DNA of 64,000 nucleotides, taken from assembly GCF_013364235.1 (NCBI RefSeq), contig NZ_CP054919.1:7551603-7615602 (forward strand), given 5' to 3'. The stretch is from Kitasatospora sp. NA04385 (GTDB lineage: Bacteria > Actinomycetota > Actinomycetes > Streptomycetales > Streptomycetaceae). Shown piece after piece: positions 8,266 through 16,986 of the stretch (the first letter of the stretch is position 1; the number at the start of each line of letters is the position of its first letter). The notes beneath the pieces are model-generated. The model was not told the DNA's origin, did not search any database, and worked only from the letters and a program-made list of their open reading frames with translations. Both the position numbers and the translations under genes were made by a program.

Positions 8266-9795
8266 GTGAGCGAAGACTACCTCTCCCGCATCGGCAAGCT
8301 CGTCCGCGCCGCCCGCACCCACAAGGGCTGGACGCAGAGCCAGCTCGCCGCGGCCCTCGGCACCACCCAGAGCGCCGTGGCCCGGATCGAGTCCGGCGGC
8401 CAGAACATCGGCCTGGACCTGGTCGCCCGGATCGGCGAGGCGCTCGACAGCGAGATCGTCTCGCTCGGCGTGGCCGGCCCGATGAACCTGCGGGTGGTCG
8501 GCGGCCGGCCGCTGTCCGGCAGCATCGAGGTCCGCACCAGCAAGAACGCCTGCGTCGCGCTGCTCGCCGCCTCCCTGCTCACCACCGGCCGCACCACCCT
8601 GCGGCGGGCCGCCCGGATCGAGGAGGTCTACCGCCTGCTGGAGGTCCTCGCCAGCATCGGCGTGCGCCACCGCTGGACCAACGGCGGCACCGACCTGGAG
8701 ATCACCCCGCCCGCCGAACTCGACCTCTCCGGCATGGACGAGGACGCCGCCCGGCGCACCCGCAGCATCCTGATGTTCCTCGGCCCGCTGCTGCACCGCG
8801 CCGACCACTTCGAGATCCCCTACGCGGGCGGCTGCGACCTCGGCACCCGCACCGTCCAGCCGCACCTGTCGGCGCTGCGCCAGTTCGGACTGCACGTCAG
8901 CGCCACCACCGGCACCTACCGGGCCACCGTCGACCGCGAGGTCTCCCCGCAGCGCCCCATCGTGCTGACCGAGCGCGGCGACACCGTCACCGAGAACGTG
9001 CTGCTGGCCGCCGCCCGCCACCCCGGCACCACCGTCATCCGCAACGCCAGCGCCAACTACATGGTCCAGGACCTGTGCTTCTTCCTGGAACTGCTCGGCG
9101 TCCGGGTCGAGGGCATCGGCACCACCACGCTCACCGTGCACGGCAAGGCCGTCATCGACGCCGACGTCGACTACGCGCCCTCCGAGGACCCGGTCGAGGC
9201 GATGAGCCTGCTCACCGCCGCCGTCGTCACCGACTCCGAACTGACCATCCGCCGGGTGCCGATCGAGTTCATCGAGATCGAGCTCGCCGTCCTGGACGAG
9301 ATGGGCCTCGACTGCGAGCGCGGCCCCGAGTACCCGGCCGCCAACGGCCGCACCCGGCTGACCGACCTGACCGTCCGGCCCTCCAAGCTGGTCGCGCCGA
9401 TCGACAAGATCCACCCGATGCCGTTCCCCGGCATCAACATCGACAACCTGCCGTTCTTCGCCGCCATCGCCGCCTGCGCGCACGGCACCACCCTGGTCCA
9501 CGACTGGGTGTACGAGAACCGCTCGGTCTACCTCACCGAACTCGGCCGGGTCGGCGCCAACGTCCAACTCATGGACCCGCACCGCGTCCTGGTCGAGGGC
9601 CCGACCCGCTGGCGCGCCGCCGAGATGATGTGCCCGCCCGCGCTGCGCCCTGCGATGGTGCTGCTGCTGGCGATGCTGGCCGCCGAGGGCACCTCCGTCC
9701 TGCGCAACGTCTACGTGATCAACCGCGGCTACGAGGACCTGGCCGCCCGCCTCAACTCGGTCGGCGCGCAGATCGAGGTCTTCCGCGACATCTGA
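8266..9795 (+). CDS. XRE helix-turn-helix fused to a MurA-like UDP-GlcNAc 1-carboxyvinyltransferase domain
   Basis: 509 residues. Residues 1-65 form a Cro/CI-type HTH: GWTQSQLAAALGTTQSAVAR then IESGGQNIGLDLVARIGEALD. The rest is the two-domain EPSP-synthase fold of MurA. SKNACVALLAASLL holds the substrate lysine (Lys93), PYAGGCDLGTRTVQPH holds the PEP-binding cysteine equivalent to E. coli Cys115 (here Cys190), and the chain ends with NRGYEDLAARLNSVGAQIE. Both key residues are kept, so catalysis is plausible. MurA makes the first committed peptidoglycan precursor. Streptomyces genomes carry a separate plain MurA, so this fused paralogue may be a sensor of UDP-GlcNAc or PEP, or a specialised enzyme. 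GTG 8266 is chosen because the HTH begins there and a palindrome overlaps its promoter. Confidence 0.88.
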   Translation: MSEDYLSRIGKLVRAARTHKGWTQSQLAAALGTTQSAVARIESGGQNIGLDLVARIGEALDSEIVSLGVAGPMNLRVVGGRPLSGSIEVRTSKNACVALLAASLLTTGRTTLRRAARIEEVYRLLEVLASIGVRHRWTNGGTDLEITPPAELDLSGMDEDAARRTRSILMFLGPLLHRADHFEIPYAGGCDLGTRTVQPHLSALRQFGLHVSATTGTYRATVDREVSPQRPIVLTERGDTVTENVLLAAARHPGTTVIRNASANYMVQDLCFFLELLGVRVEGIGTTTLTVHGKAVIDADVDYAPSEDPVEAMSLLTAAVVTDSELTIRRVPIEFIEIELAVLDEMGLDCERGPEYPAANGRTRLTDLTVRPSKLVAPIDKIHPMPFPGINIDNLPFFAAIAACAHGTTLVHDWVYENRSVYLTELGRVGANVQLMDPHRVLVEGPTRWRAAEMMCPPALRPAMVLLLAMLAAEGTSVLRNVYVINRGYEDLAARLNSVGAQIEVFRDI

Positions 9796-9885
9796 CGCCG
9801 CGGTCGGCCCCGCGTCCGGCCGCACGTCCGGCCGCACGTCCGACGCCGCGCCCGGGGACGCCCCCGGGCGCCGCGTCCGGCGGGA

Positions 9886-9903
9886 TATCGCACCGGTGCT
9901 GTA
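9886..9903. promoter_or_regulatory. second copy of the HTH-MurA-type palindrome, upstream of XRE gene
   Basis: TATCGCACCGGTGCTGTA contains a perfect 10-bp palindrome, GCACCGGTGC. It agrees with the site at 8238-8255 in the left half (TATCGCAC) and in the central GGTG. It lies between the HTH-MurA stop and the XRE gene at 9969, about 35 bases upstream of a TAGATT -10-like hexamer (9938-9943). It is a candidate shared operator for the HTH-MurA protein or the downstream regulator. Confidence 0.45.
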
Positions 9904-9968
9904 GCGGCTTCCCCGCAGCGGAGCCGGTGCCGTGCCGTAGATTGGGGGCGGACGAAGGGGGAGCTCCG

Positions 9969-10820
9969 ATGGCGGTGCGCACGGAGGAACCGGCCCGGGT
10001 GGGGCCGCTGTTGGCGCAGTGGCGGCGGCGCAGGCGGGTCAGCCAGTTGGAGCTGGCCAACCTGGCGGGCGTCTCGGCGCGGCACGTCGGCTTCGTGGAG
10101 ACCGGGCGCGCGCAGCCCAGCCGCGAGATGGTGCTGCGGCTGGCCGAGCACCTGGAGGTGCCACTGCGGGAGCGCAACGCGCTGCTGATGGCGGCCGGGT
10201 ACGCGCCCGTGTTCCGGGAGAAGCCGCTCGACGACCCGGCGATGCGGCCGGTCCTGGAGGCGGTGCGGCGGGTGCTGCGCGGCCACCACCCCTACCCGGC
10301 CCTGGCGGTGGACGGCCGGTGGGACATCGTCGCCTCCAACGCCGCGTTCGACCTGTTCACCGAGGGCGTCGCCGCCCACCTGCTGGAACCGCCGGTGAAC
10401 GCCCTGCGGCTGGTCCTGCACCCCGACGGGATGGCCCCCCGGATGGTCAACCTCGGCCAGTGGCGGGGCAAACTGCTCACCCGGCTCGCCCGCTGCGCGG
10501 CGCTCGACGAACGGCTCCGCCCGCTCTACGAGGAACTCCAGGGCTACCCGTGCGACCAGCCGGTGCCCGAGGTCGACGTCCCCGGCCCGGACGACATCAT
10601 GGTCCCGCTCGAACTGCGCTGCGGCGACCAGGTGCTGACCTTCATCGCCACCCTCGCCACCTTCGGCACCGCCCGGGACGTGACCATCTCCGAACTGCTC
10701 ATCGAGAGCTTCTTCCCGGCCGACGACCGCACCGCCGCCCACCTGAACGCCCTCACCGGCCCGCCCCCTCCTCCTCCTCCTCCTGAACTCCCGTCCGGGG
10801 CGCACCTACCTGGCGGGTAG
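9969..10820 (+). CDS. XRE-family transcriptional regulator with MmyB-like domain
   Basis: 283 residues. The HTH is QLELANLAGVSARHVGFVET (about residues 25-44) followed by GRAQPSREMVLRLAEHLEVP. The C-terminal ligand-binding domain has AVDGRWDIVASNAAFDLF, NALRLVLHPDGMAPRMVNLG and the terminal VTISELLIESFFPADDRTA. This is the common actinobacterial helix-turn-helix regulator of a neighbouring oxidoreductase or transporter. The next gene, a DHA2 exporter on the same strand 128 bases away, is a possible target. The C-terminus has eight consecutive prolines coded by CCN runs, probably a disordered tail. GGGGAG precedes ATG 9969. Confidence 0.88.
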   Translation: MAVRTEEPARVGPLLAQWRRRRRVSQLELANLAGVSARHVGFVETGRAQPSREMVLRLAEHLEVPLRERNALLMAAGYAPVFREKPLDDPAMRPVLEAVRRVLRGHHPYPALAVDGRWDIVASNAAFDLFTEGVAAHLLEPPVNALRLVLHPDGMAPRMVNLGQWRGKLLTRLARCAALDERLRPLYEELQGYPCDQPVPEVDVPGPDDIMVPLELRCGDQVLTFIATLATFGTARDVTISELLIESFFPADDRTAAHLNALTGPPPPPPPPELPSGAHLPGG

Positions 10821-10948
10821 TTGAGGCACCCGGCGGCCCCGGGGAGAGTGGATCGCGCACCGCGCACCGCGCACCGCGCCCGCCGCCCCGGCGGGGCGGC
10901 GGGTGCGGGCCTCCCACTTCCCCGCAAGCCGCAGGAGCCTGCCCTCCC

Positions 10949-12421
10949 ATGACCGACAGCACCACCGTGCCCGCCGCCTCTGCCTCCGCTCCCGCCCCCG
11001 TCCCCGCCCAGGCCGCCGCGCCACCGGGCGCGCCGCACCCCGCCACCCTGCCGATCGTCCTGGTCGGCGTGTTCCTCTCCGGACTCGACTTCTTCATCGT
11101 CAACGTCGCCGTCCCCGCCATCCGGCTCGACCTGCACGCCACCGACGCCCAGATCCAACTCGTCGTCGCCGCCTACGCGCTGGCCTACGGCGTCGGCCTG
11201 ATCACCGGCGGCCGGCTGGGCGACCTGTACGGGCGCCGCCGCGTCCTCGCGCTGGGCATGACCCTGTTCACCGCCGCCTCCGCCGCCGCCGGCGCCGCCC
11301 CCACCGCCGAACTGCTGATCGCCGGACGGGTGCTCCAGGGCGCCGCCGCCGCCCTGATGGCCCCCCAGGTGATCGGCATCATCACCACCTCCTACCAGGG
11401 CCAGGCCCGCACCAGGGCGCTGAGCTGGTACGCCGCCGCGGCCGGGATCGCCGCCGTGTTCGGCCAGTTGATCGGCGGCGTGCTGATCCGCACCGACGTG
11501 CTGGGCCTGGGCTGGCGGGCCTGCTTCCTGGTCAACCTGCCGATCGGCCTGGCCGCCGCCGTCGCCGCGGCCCGGCTGCTCCCGGAGTCCAAGGCCCCCG
11601 GCCGGTCGCGCCCCGACCTGCTCGGGCTGCTGCTGGCGACCGCCGCGCTGACCGCCGTCTGCCTGCCGCTGATCGAGGGCCGGGAACGCGGCTGGCCGCT
11701 GTGGACCTGGCTGCTGCTGGCCGCCGGACCGCCGCTGCTCGCCGCGTTCGCCGTCCAGCAGCGCCGCCTGGCCCGGACCGGCGGCTCGCCCTCGCTCGAC
11801 CTCTCCCTGTTCCGGGAGCGCGCCTTCACGGCCGGCCTGGCCGCCCAGCTGATCTTCTGGGCGTCGATGGCCTCGTACTTCCTGGTGTTCGCGCTCTACC
11901 TCCAGCAGGGCCGCCACCTGGCACCGATCTCCTCCGGCCTGGTGTTCAGCGTGCTCGGCGTCGGCTACGTGGCCGCCTCCGCCACCGCCCGGCACCTGGC
12001 CGCCCGGATAGGCCGGCACGCCATCACGGCGGGCTGCGCGCTGCGCGCCGCCGGGCTGCTGCTGGAGCTGTGGGCCGTCGCCGACACCGCGACCAGCCTC
12101 TGGTGGCTGGTGCCCGGCCTGCTGCTGGACGGCTGCGGCATGGGCCTGTCCTTCGCCCCGCTGACCGCCACCGTGCTGGCCCGCGTCCCGGCCGCGAGCG
12201 CGGGCTCGGCCGGCGGCGTGCTGACCACCGGCCTCCAGGTCGGCAACGCCCTCGGCGTCGCCCTGATCGGCCTGGTCTTCTACCGCGTCCTCGCCGACAC
12301 CCCCGGCCTCGACGCCGTCCCCGCCGCGTTCCGCGCCTGCCTGCTGTACGTGCTGGCCGCCACCGCGCTGCTCGCCCTGGTGGTCCAGGCGCTGCCCGGC
12401 CGGAAGGCGGCCGGACGGTGA
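10949..12421 (+). CDS. MFS transporter, DHA2 (EmrB/QacA) family, 14 membrane segments
   Basis: 490 residues with about fourteen hydrophobic segments. Motif A between segments 2 and 3 is GGRLGDLYGRRRVLALGM, and motif C-like glycine/proline spacing is seen at AAVFGQLIGGVLI. This is a proton-driven drug or metabolite exporter of the inner membrane. An Ala/Pro-rich 25-residue N-terminus precedes the first segment. Its TGA overlaps the GTG of the NTF2-like gene by four bases, so the two are translationally coupled. The preceding XRE regulator is the likely controller. Substrate unknown. Confidence 0.92.
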   Translation: MTDSTTVPAASASAPAPVPAQAAAPPGAPHPATLPIVLVGVFLSGLDFFIVNVAVPAIRLDLHATDAQIQLVVAAYALAYGVGLITGGRLGDLYGRRRVLALGMTLFTAASAAAGAAPTAELLIAGRVLQGAAAALMAPQVIGIITTSYQGQARTRALSWYAAAAGIAAVFGQLIGGVLIRTDVLGLGWRACFLVNLPIGLAAAVAAARLLPESKAPGRSRPDLLGLLLATAALTAVCLPLIEGRERGWPLWTWLLLAAGPPLLAAFAVQQRRLARTGGSPSLDLSLFRERAFTAGLAAQLIFWASMASYFLVFALYLQQGRHLAPISSGLVFSVLGVGYVAASATARHLAARIGRHAITAGCALRAAGLLLELWAVADTATSLWWLVPGLLLDGCGMGLSFAPLTATVLARVPAASAGSAGGVLTTGLQVGNALGVALIGLVFYRVLADTPGLDAVPAAFRACLLYVLAATALLALVVQALPGRKAAGR

Positions 12422-12813
12422 CCGCCCCGGCGCAGGGGGCGGCGGCCGGGCCCGACCCCGAGGAACTGGCCCGCCGCTACGTGCGGCTGTGGAACGAGCC
12501 CGACCCGGACCGGCGGCGCGCCGCCGTGGCGGAGCTGTTCGCGCCCGCGGTCGCGCACCGCACCCCGACGACGGCGGTGGACGGCCGGGCGGCGCTCACC
12601 GAGCGGATCGCCCTGGCCCACGCGGCGTGGGTGCGCGACACCGGGCACGCGTTCCGCCTGCTGCCCGGCACGGACGGGCACCACGGGGTGGTCCGGCTGC
12701 GCTGGGAGATGGTGCGGGCGGCGAGCGGCGCGTGCGTCTCGGCGGGCACCGACCTGCTCGAGCTCGACCCGGCCGGGCTGGTCCTGACCGACCACCAGTT
12801 CATCGACCGCTGA
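12418..12813 (+). CDS. NTF2-like / SnoaL-like small protein
   Basis: 131 residues with a cone-shaped alpha+beta barrel pattern: LARRYVRLWNEPDPDRRRAA, VAELFAPAVAHRTPTTAVDG, then strands VVRLRWEMVRA and GTDLLELDPAGLVLTDHQFI. NTF2-like proteins include polyketide cyclases, isomerases and binding proteins; the exact role is not visible. The GTG start sits inside the stop of the exporter gene (GTGA overlap), so it is coupled to it. It may act on the exported compound (inference). A strong terminator follows at 12882. Confidence 0.85.
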   Translation: MTAPAQGAAAGPDPEELARRYVRLWNEPDPDRRRAAVAELFAPAVAHRTPTTAVDGRAALTERIALAHAAWVRDTGHAFRLLPGTDGHHGVVRLRWEMVRAASGACVSAGTDLLELDPAGLVLTDHQFIDR

Positions 12814-12881
12814 GCCCGGCCCGACCGCCGGGCCCGGACCGACCCTGACGGCCCGGGCCCGGCGGCGGCCCGGGCCCGGAC

Positions 12882-12924
12882 GGACCGCCGGCCCCGAAGG
12901 GAATCCCTTCGGGGCCGGCGGTCC
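12882..12924. terminator. 20-bp perfect inverted repeat between convergent genes
   Basis: Left arm GGACCGCCGGCCCCGAAGGG (12882-12901), a three-base loop AAT and an exactly complementary right arm (12905-12924). It lies between the 3' ends of the NTF2-like gene (+) and the DUF1684 gene (-). It has no U-tract but is strong enough to act in both directions, as is usual for Streptomyces terminators. Confidence 0.85.
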
Positions 12925-12984
12925 GCCGCGGCCGGACGCTTCCGCTGCGCCCGGCCGCGGTGCGTCACCCTCGCCGGTGGCGCG

Positions 12985-13818
12985 TCACGGCTGGCCGCCG
13001 CGCTCCAGCGGAATCCGCTCGCCGGCCTCGACCGCCGCCGGGAGCCGGTTCTCGGCGGGCGGCAGCGGGCAGGTCGCCAGGTCGGTGTAGGCGCAGGGCA
13101 GGTTGGTGGCCCGGTTGAAGTCGACCGTGACCCGGCCCTGCTCGTCCGGCGCCGGGACGGTCAGCGCCCGGTTGGCCGCGTACGTGGTCACGCCCGAGGT
13201 GGCGTCGGTGAACAGCACCTGCAGGCTGCCCGGCAGGTGGCCGTTGAACGCGGTCAGCCGGTGCGTGCCGCCGTCGTCCGGCAGCGTGAACTCGATCTCC
13301 CCGGGGGAGTCGTACACGTGCTGCAGCCCCTCGACGGCCGCGCCGACGGTCACCGGGCGCGGCTCCGCGAACGGCAGGTAGCGGCCGGTCAGCGCCCAGC
13401 GCGGGTCCGGCGCGTACGCGGGGGTGCGGGTGAAGTCGCGCAGCAGCGGGTTGTCGGGGTGCCGGGGCCGGACGATGTCGTGGCCGCCGCGCTTGGCGAC
13501 CTCGATCACCGCCCCGCCCGCCGTCGCGTACAGGCTGGCCCGCTCCGGCAGCACGCCGAAGCGGTGCCGGCCGCGCACCGGTTCGCCGTCCAGGGCCAGC
13601 TCCTCGCCCTCGTCCAGCTCGACCCACACCCCGTCCGGGCCGGTCCACCAGGCGCCCGGCGCGTCCGGGAAGCGGGCCGGCTTGTCGCTGAGCCAGTGCA
13701 GGGAGCTGACGGCGAGGAAACCGTGCGGATCGGCCAGCGCGCGCTGGCTCGCCGTGTGCCACTCCTCCCACTCGCGGGTGAACTCGACGGTGTCGATGGG
13801 TTCCTGAGTGGTCGTCAT
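12985..13818 (-). CDS. DUF1684 domain-containing protein
   Basis: 277 residues that fit the DUF1684 pattern: EWEEWHTASQRALADPHGFL at the N-terminus, then GDVxV-like DGEPVRGRHRFGVL, and the C-terminal block FNRATNLPCAYTDLATCPLPPAENRLP. The last block, N-P-x-C-x-Y-x-x-x-x-x-C-P-x-P-x-x-x-N-x-L, is the family hallmark. Function is unknown. The ATG overlaps the stop of the flavin monooxygenase gene by four bases, so the two proteins are made together, probably within a sulfur-compound pathway (context). GGAGG sits eight bases before ATG 13818. Confidence 0.9.
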   Translation of the reverse strand: MTTTQEPIDTVEFTREWEEWHTASQRALADPHGFLAVSSLHWLSDKPARFPDAPGAWWTGPDGVWVELDEGEELALDGEPVRGRHRFGVLPERASLYATAGGAVIEVAKRGGHDIVRPRHPDNPLLRDFTRTPAYAPDPRWALTGRYLPFAEPRPVTVGAAVEGLQHVYDSPGEIEFTLPDDGGTHRLTAFNGHLPGSLQVLFTDATSGVTTYAANRALTVPAPDEQGRVTVDFNRATNLPCAYTDLATCPLPPAENRLPAAVEAGERIPLERGGQP

Positions 13819-15233
13819 ATCGCTTCCTCCGTGCGGGGGCGAGTGCGGGCAGGGGTGGGGGTGGAAGTGGGGACGAGGGGCGGCAGGTCGAGGTGCTCGC
13901 GCAGGGTGCTGCCCTCGTACTCGGTGCGGAACACGCCGCGTTCCTGGAGCAGCGGCACCACGGTGTCGGCGAACTCGTCCAGGCCGCCCGGGGTCAGGTG
14001 CGGGGCCAGGATGAAGCCGTCGCTCGCGTCCTCCTGGACGAAGCGGTTCAGCTCCTCGGCGATCCGGGCCGGGGTGCCGATGAAGGACTGGCGGCCGGTC
14101 ACCTCGATCACCAGGTCCCGGATGGAGAGGTTCTTCGCCTCGGCCAGCGCCCGCCACTCGCGGGCCACCGCCAGCGGGTCCCGGTTCATCCGGACCGAGG
14201 CCCGCCCCCGTGCCACGGTGTGCTCGCCGACCAGCGGGTCCGCCTCCGGCAGCGGCCCCTCCGGGTCGAGGTGGGACAGGTCCCGGTTCCACAGCTGCTC
14301 CAGCAGCCGGATCGCGGTCTGCCCGCTGACCTGCTGGCGGCGCACCAGCTCGGCCTTCTCGTGCGCCTCCGCATCGGTGTCGCCCAGCACGAAGGTCACC
14401 GCGGGCAGGATCTTCAGGGAGTCGGGCGAGCGCCCGTACCGGGCCAGCCGGCCCTTCACGTCCGCGTAGAACGCCTTGCCCGCGTCCAGCGTCCCGTGCC
14501 GGGAGAAGATCGCGTCCGCCGAGGCGGCGGCGAACTCGCGGCCCTGCTCGGAGTCGCCCGCCTGGAAGATCACCGGACGTCCCTGCGGGGAGCGCGGCAC
14601 GTCGAACCGGCCCGAGATGTCGAACTCGCTGCTGCGGTAGGCGAACCGGCCTGCCTCCGGGTCGCCCAGGAACGCCCCGGACACCCGGTCGGCCAGCACC
14701 TCGTCCCCGCGCCAGGAGTCGAACAGCTGCCAGGACGCCTCCAGGAACTGCTGGGCCCGGGCGTACCGGTCCTCCTCGCGCAGGAAGCCGCCGCGTCGGA
14801 AGTTCTCCCCGGTGAACGCGTCCCAGGAGGTCACCACGTTCCACGCCGAGCGGCCCGCCGAGAGGTGGTCCAGCGAGGCGAACTGCCGTGCCACCTCGTA
14901 CGGTTCGTTGAACGTCGAGTTGATCGTGCCGGCCAGACCGAGCCGGTCGGTGACCGCCGCCAGCGCCGCCAGCACGGTGAAGGTGTCCGGGCGGCCCACC
15001 ACGTCCAGGTCGTAGATCAGGCCGTTCTGCTCGCGCAGCCGCAGGCCCTCGGCCAGGAACAGGAAATCGAACTTGGCGCGCTCGGCGGTCCGCGCCAGGT
15101 GCGCGAAGGAGCTGAACTCGATCTGGCTGCCCGCCTGCGGGTCGCTCCACACCGTGGTGTTGTTCACGCCCGGGAAGTGCGCCGCCAGGTGGATCTGCTT
15201 GAGCGGCTTGCCGCTGCTGCTCTCGTTGCTCAT
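13815..15233 (-). CDS. NtaA/SnaA/DszA-type FMNH2-dependent monooxygenase (LLM class)
   Basis: 472 residues of the bacterial luciferase-like TIM-barrel class. Typical segments are IHLAAHFPGVNNTTVWSDPQ, FDFLFLAEGLRLREQNG, STFNEPYEVARQFASLDHLS, GRSAWNVVTSWD, the phosphate-binding PVIFQAGDSEQGREFAA and the C-terminal RGVFRTEYEGSTLREHL. Relatives use reduced flavin from a partner reductase to oxygenate aminocarboxylates or sulfur compounds such as dibenzothiophene sulfone. It is the second gene of a minus-strand operon headed by a cysteine leader peptide, and is coupled to DUF1684. A sulfur-scavenging substrate is therefore favoured (inference). Confidence 0.9.
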   Translation of the reverse strand: MSNESSSGKPLKQIHLAAHFPGVNNTTVWSDPQAGSQIEFSSFAHLARTAERAKFDFLFLAEGLRLREQNGLIYDLDVVGRPDTFTVLAALAAVTDRLGLAGTINSTFNEPYEVARQFASLDHLSAGRSAWNVVTSWDAFTGENFRRGGFLREEDRYARAQQFLEASWQLFDSWRGDEVLADRVSGAFLGDPEAGRFAYRSSEFDISGRFDVPRSPQGRPVIFQAGDSEQGREFAAASADAIFSRHGTLDAGKAFYADVKGRLARYGRSPDSLKILPAVTFVLGDTDAEAHEKAELVRRQQVSGQTAIRLLEQLWNRDLSHLDPEGPLPEADPLVGEHTVARGRASVRMNRDPLAVAREWRALAEAKNLSIRDLVIEVTGRQSFIGTPARIAEELNRFVQEDASDGFILAPHLTPGGLDEFADTVVPLLQERGVFRTEYEGSTLREHLDLPPLVPTSTPTPARTRPRTEEAI

Positions 15234-15250
15234 GTCGCTTGCTTTCCCTC

Positions 15251-15320
15251 GGAGTTCGTCGGAGGCCGTCGGAGGCCGTCGGAGGCCGTCGGGGGTCGTC
15301 GAAGTTCGTCGGAGTTCGTC
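15251..15320. repeat. seven exact-phase 10-bp tandem repeats, consensus GGAGKYCGTC
   Basis: Units are GGAGTTCGTC, three copies of GGAGGCCGTC, GGGGGTCGTC, GAAGTTCGTC and GGAGTTCGTC, with no indels. The array fills the 92-base gap between the two monooxygenase genes and ends 17 bases upstream of the start of the second one (read on the minus strand). The period is close to one helical turn, so any bound protein would sit on one face of the DNA. Confidence 0.85.
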
Positions 15321-15325
15321 GGAAT

Positions 15326-16618
15326 TCAGGCGCCGACGGCGGCGACGGCGACGGTGGCAGCGGCAGCGGTGGTCGTGGCGGCGGTGGTCTCGGCGGCGTA
15401 GCGGTTGGCGGGGCGCGGCAGGCCGAGCAGCCCGCGCAGGGTGGACGCCTCGTAGGCGGTGCGGAACAGCCCCCGGCGCTGCAACTCCGGCACCAGGCCG
15501 CGGGTGATCTGCTCCAGGTCGTACGGCAGCGCGCCCGGCCGCAGCCGGAAGCCCGTCAGCCCGGCCGCCGCGAACTCGGTCAGCAGGTCGGCCAGTTCGG
15601 CGGGTGTACCGGCGAACACCCGGGCGTCACTGGTGTATTCGGCGCCCGCTGCCGCGTCCAGCCGCTCCAGGCGCTCGGCCGCCGCGCCCGGTTGCTCCGC
15701 CAGGAACACCACCAGGTCGGCGAAGACGTGCACCGTCTCGGCCGCGCGCCCGGCCTCCCGCTGGGCGGACCGGATCTCGGCCAGGATCGTCCGGGCGTCG
15801 TCCGCGTCCCGCGGCGTCACGAACGCCAAGTCGGCGGCCCGGCCCGCCAGTCGGAACGGCTCGCCCCGGTGGGCGAGCGCCGCGACCAGCGGCTGGCCCT
15901 GCGGCGGGCGGGGCGTGATGGACGGGCCGCGCACCGAGAACCGGGGCCCCTCGAAGTCGATGTAGTGCAGCTTCTCCCGGTCGATGAATCGGCCGGTCGC
16001 CGCGTCCCGGATCTCCGCGTCGTCCTCCCAGCTGTCCCACAGCCGCCGCAGCACCTCCACGTAGTCCTCGGCCTCGCCGAACGACTCGGCCAGCGCGGCC
16101 AGCCCGGCCGGGGTGTCCAGCTCCTCCAGCCGCAGCGTGCGCGGCTCGCGGCGGCCGAAGTGCGCGACCTCGTCGACCCGGCCCGACACCTTCACCCGCA
16201 GCCCGGCCCGGCCCTCGCTGACGAAGTCCAGGGTCGCCACCGCCTTCGACAGGTGGAACGGCTCGGTGTGGGTCGCTATCGCCGTCGGCACCAGCCCGAT
16301 GTGCGTGGTCAGCGGCGCGATCCGGGCCGCCACCAGCACCGCGTCCAGTCGGCCCCGGACCCGGTCGGTCCGCGCGTCCGGCTCGAACGGGTGCTCCGAT
16401 TGCAGGCTCAGCCCGTCCTCGATGGTCAGCAGGTCGAGCAGGCCGCGCTCGGCCTCCGCCGCCAGGTCCGCCCAGTACCGGGCGGTGAACAGCTCCTTCG
16501 GCCGGGCGTCCGGCTCCCGCCACGCGGCGGGGTGCCAGCCGGCGCCGTCCAGCGCGACGGCCAGGTGCAGGGGGGAGGCGGCGGGGGAGGACGGGGATGC
16601 TGCCGGGGATGCGGGCAT
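15326..16618 (-). CDS. LLM-class flavin-dependent monooxygenase, NtaA/SnaA/DszA type
   Basis: 430 residues, paralogous in architecture to the next gene. Segments include LHLAVALDGAGWHPAAWREP, LLDLLTIEDGLSLQSEHPFE, VATLDFVSEGRAGLRVKVS, QPLVAALAHRGEPFRLAGRA and the ending RGLFRTAYEASTLRGLLGLP. The tail is an Ala/Thr/Val low-complexity stretch. ATG 16618 is preferred over GTG 16639 because AGGAA lies about 12 bases upstream of it. It is the first enzyme gene behind the minus-strand leader peptide (16757-16894). Expected role: oxygenolytic release of sulfur from an organosulfur compound using FMNH2 (family plus context). Confidence 0.88.
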   Translation of the reverse strand: MPASPAASPSSPAASPLHLAVALDGAGWHPAAWREPDARPKELFTARYWADLAAEAERGLLDLLTIEDGLSLQSEHPFEPDARTDRVRGRLDAVLVAARIAPLTTHIGLVPTAIATHTEPFHLSKAVATLDFVSEGRAGLRVKVSGRVDEVAHFGRREPRTLRLEELDTPAGLAALAESFGEAEDYVEVLRRLWDSWEDDAEIRDAATGRFIDREKLHYIDFEGPRFSVRGPSITPRPPQGQPLVAALAHRGEPFRLAGRAADLAFVTPRDADDARTILAEIRSAQREAGRAAETVHVFADLVVFLAEQPGAAAERLERLDAAAGAEYTSDARVFAGTPAELADLLTEFAAAGLTGFRLRPGALPYDLEQITRGLVPELQRRGLFRTAYEASTLRGLLGLPRPANRYAAETTAATTTAAAATVAVAAVGA

Positions 16619-16756
16619 GGCGGACCGGTTCCTGTTCACGGGAGGTGGCGTGCGAACGCGTCGGGGGGCGCACCGGGGCGCGGCCGCCGGGACGCGGCGA
16701 CGGGGAGGGCGGGAGGACGGGAAGAGGGAGAGGGGCGAGAGCGGCTGCGGGTCGGT

Positions 16757-16894
16757 TCAGTGGGCCGTGTGGGCCGTGTGGGTCGTGCAGGCCGGACCGG
16801 TAGGGCAGCTCGGGCAGGACGGACAGAGTGCGGTGCTCACCCGCAGCAGGTCGACCGGCCGGTCGAGGTACACCTCGCGCTCCAGTGCCCGCAC
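16757..16894 (-). CDS. cysteine-rich leader peptide, 45 aa (divergent copy 1)
   Basis: The peptide starts VRALEREVYLDRPVDLLRVS and continues TALCPSCPSCPTGPAC, then a THTAHTAH tail. The block RPVDLxRVSxALC is the signature of small leader peptides found upstream of sulfur and cysteine genes in actinobacteria. Here there are four cysteines in 13 residues (24, 27, 30, 36). Starting at GTG 16894, GGGAGG lies about eight bases upstream. Ribosome stalling at cysteine codons when Cys-tRNA is scarce would sense sulfur state. The stop is 138 bases before the monooxygenase start, with a G-poor pyrimidine tract in the RNA between them (16701-16742). The mirror copy is at 17132-17215. Confidence 0.85.
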   Translation of the reverse strand: MRALEREVYLDRPVDLLRVSTALCPSCPSCPTGPACTTHTAHTAH

Positions 16895-16986
16895 CGCCGC
16901 CACCTCCCCGTTCACGTCCGCGTCCACGTTCGCGCTCACGTCCTGCGGCCCTGCCCGGGTGCCGCCCGGATGCCGCCTTCCTCGCA

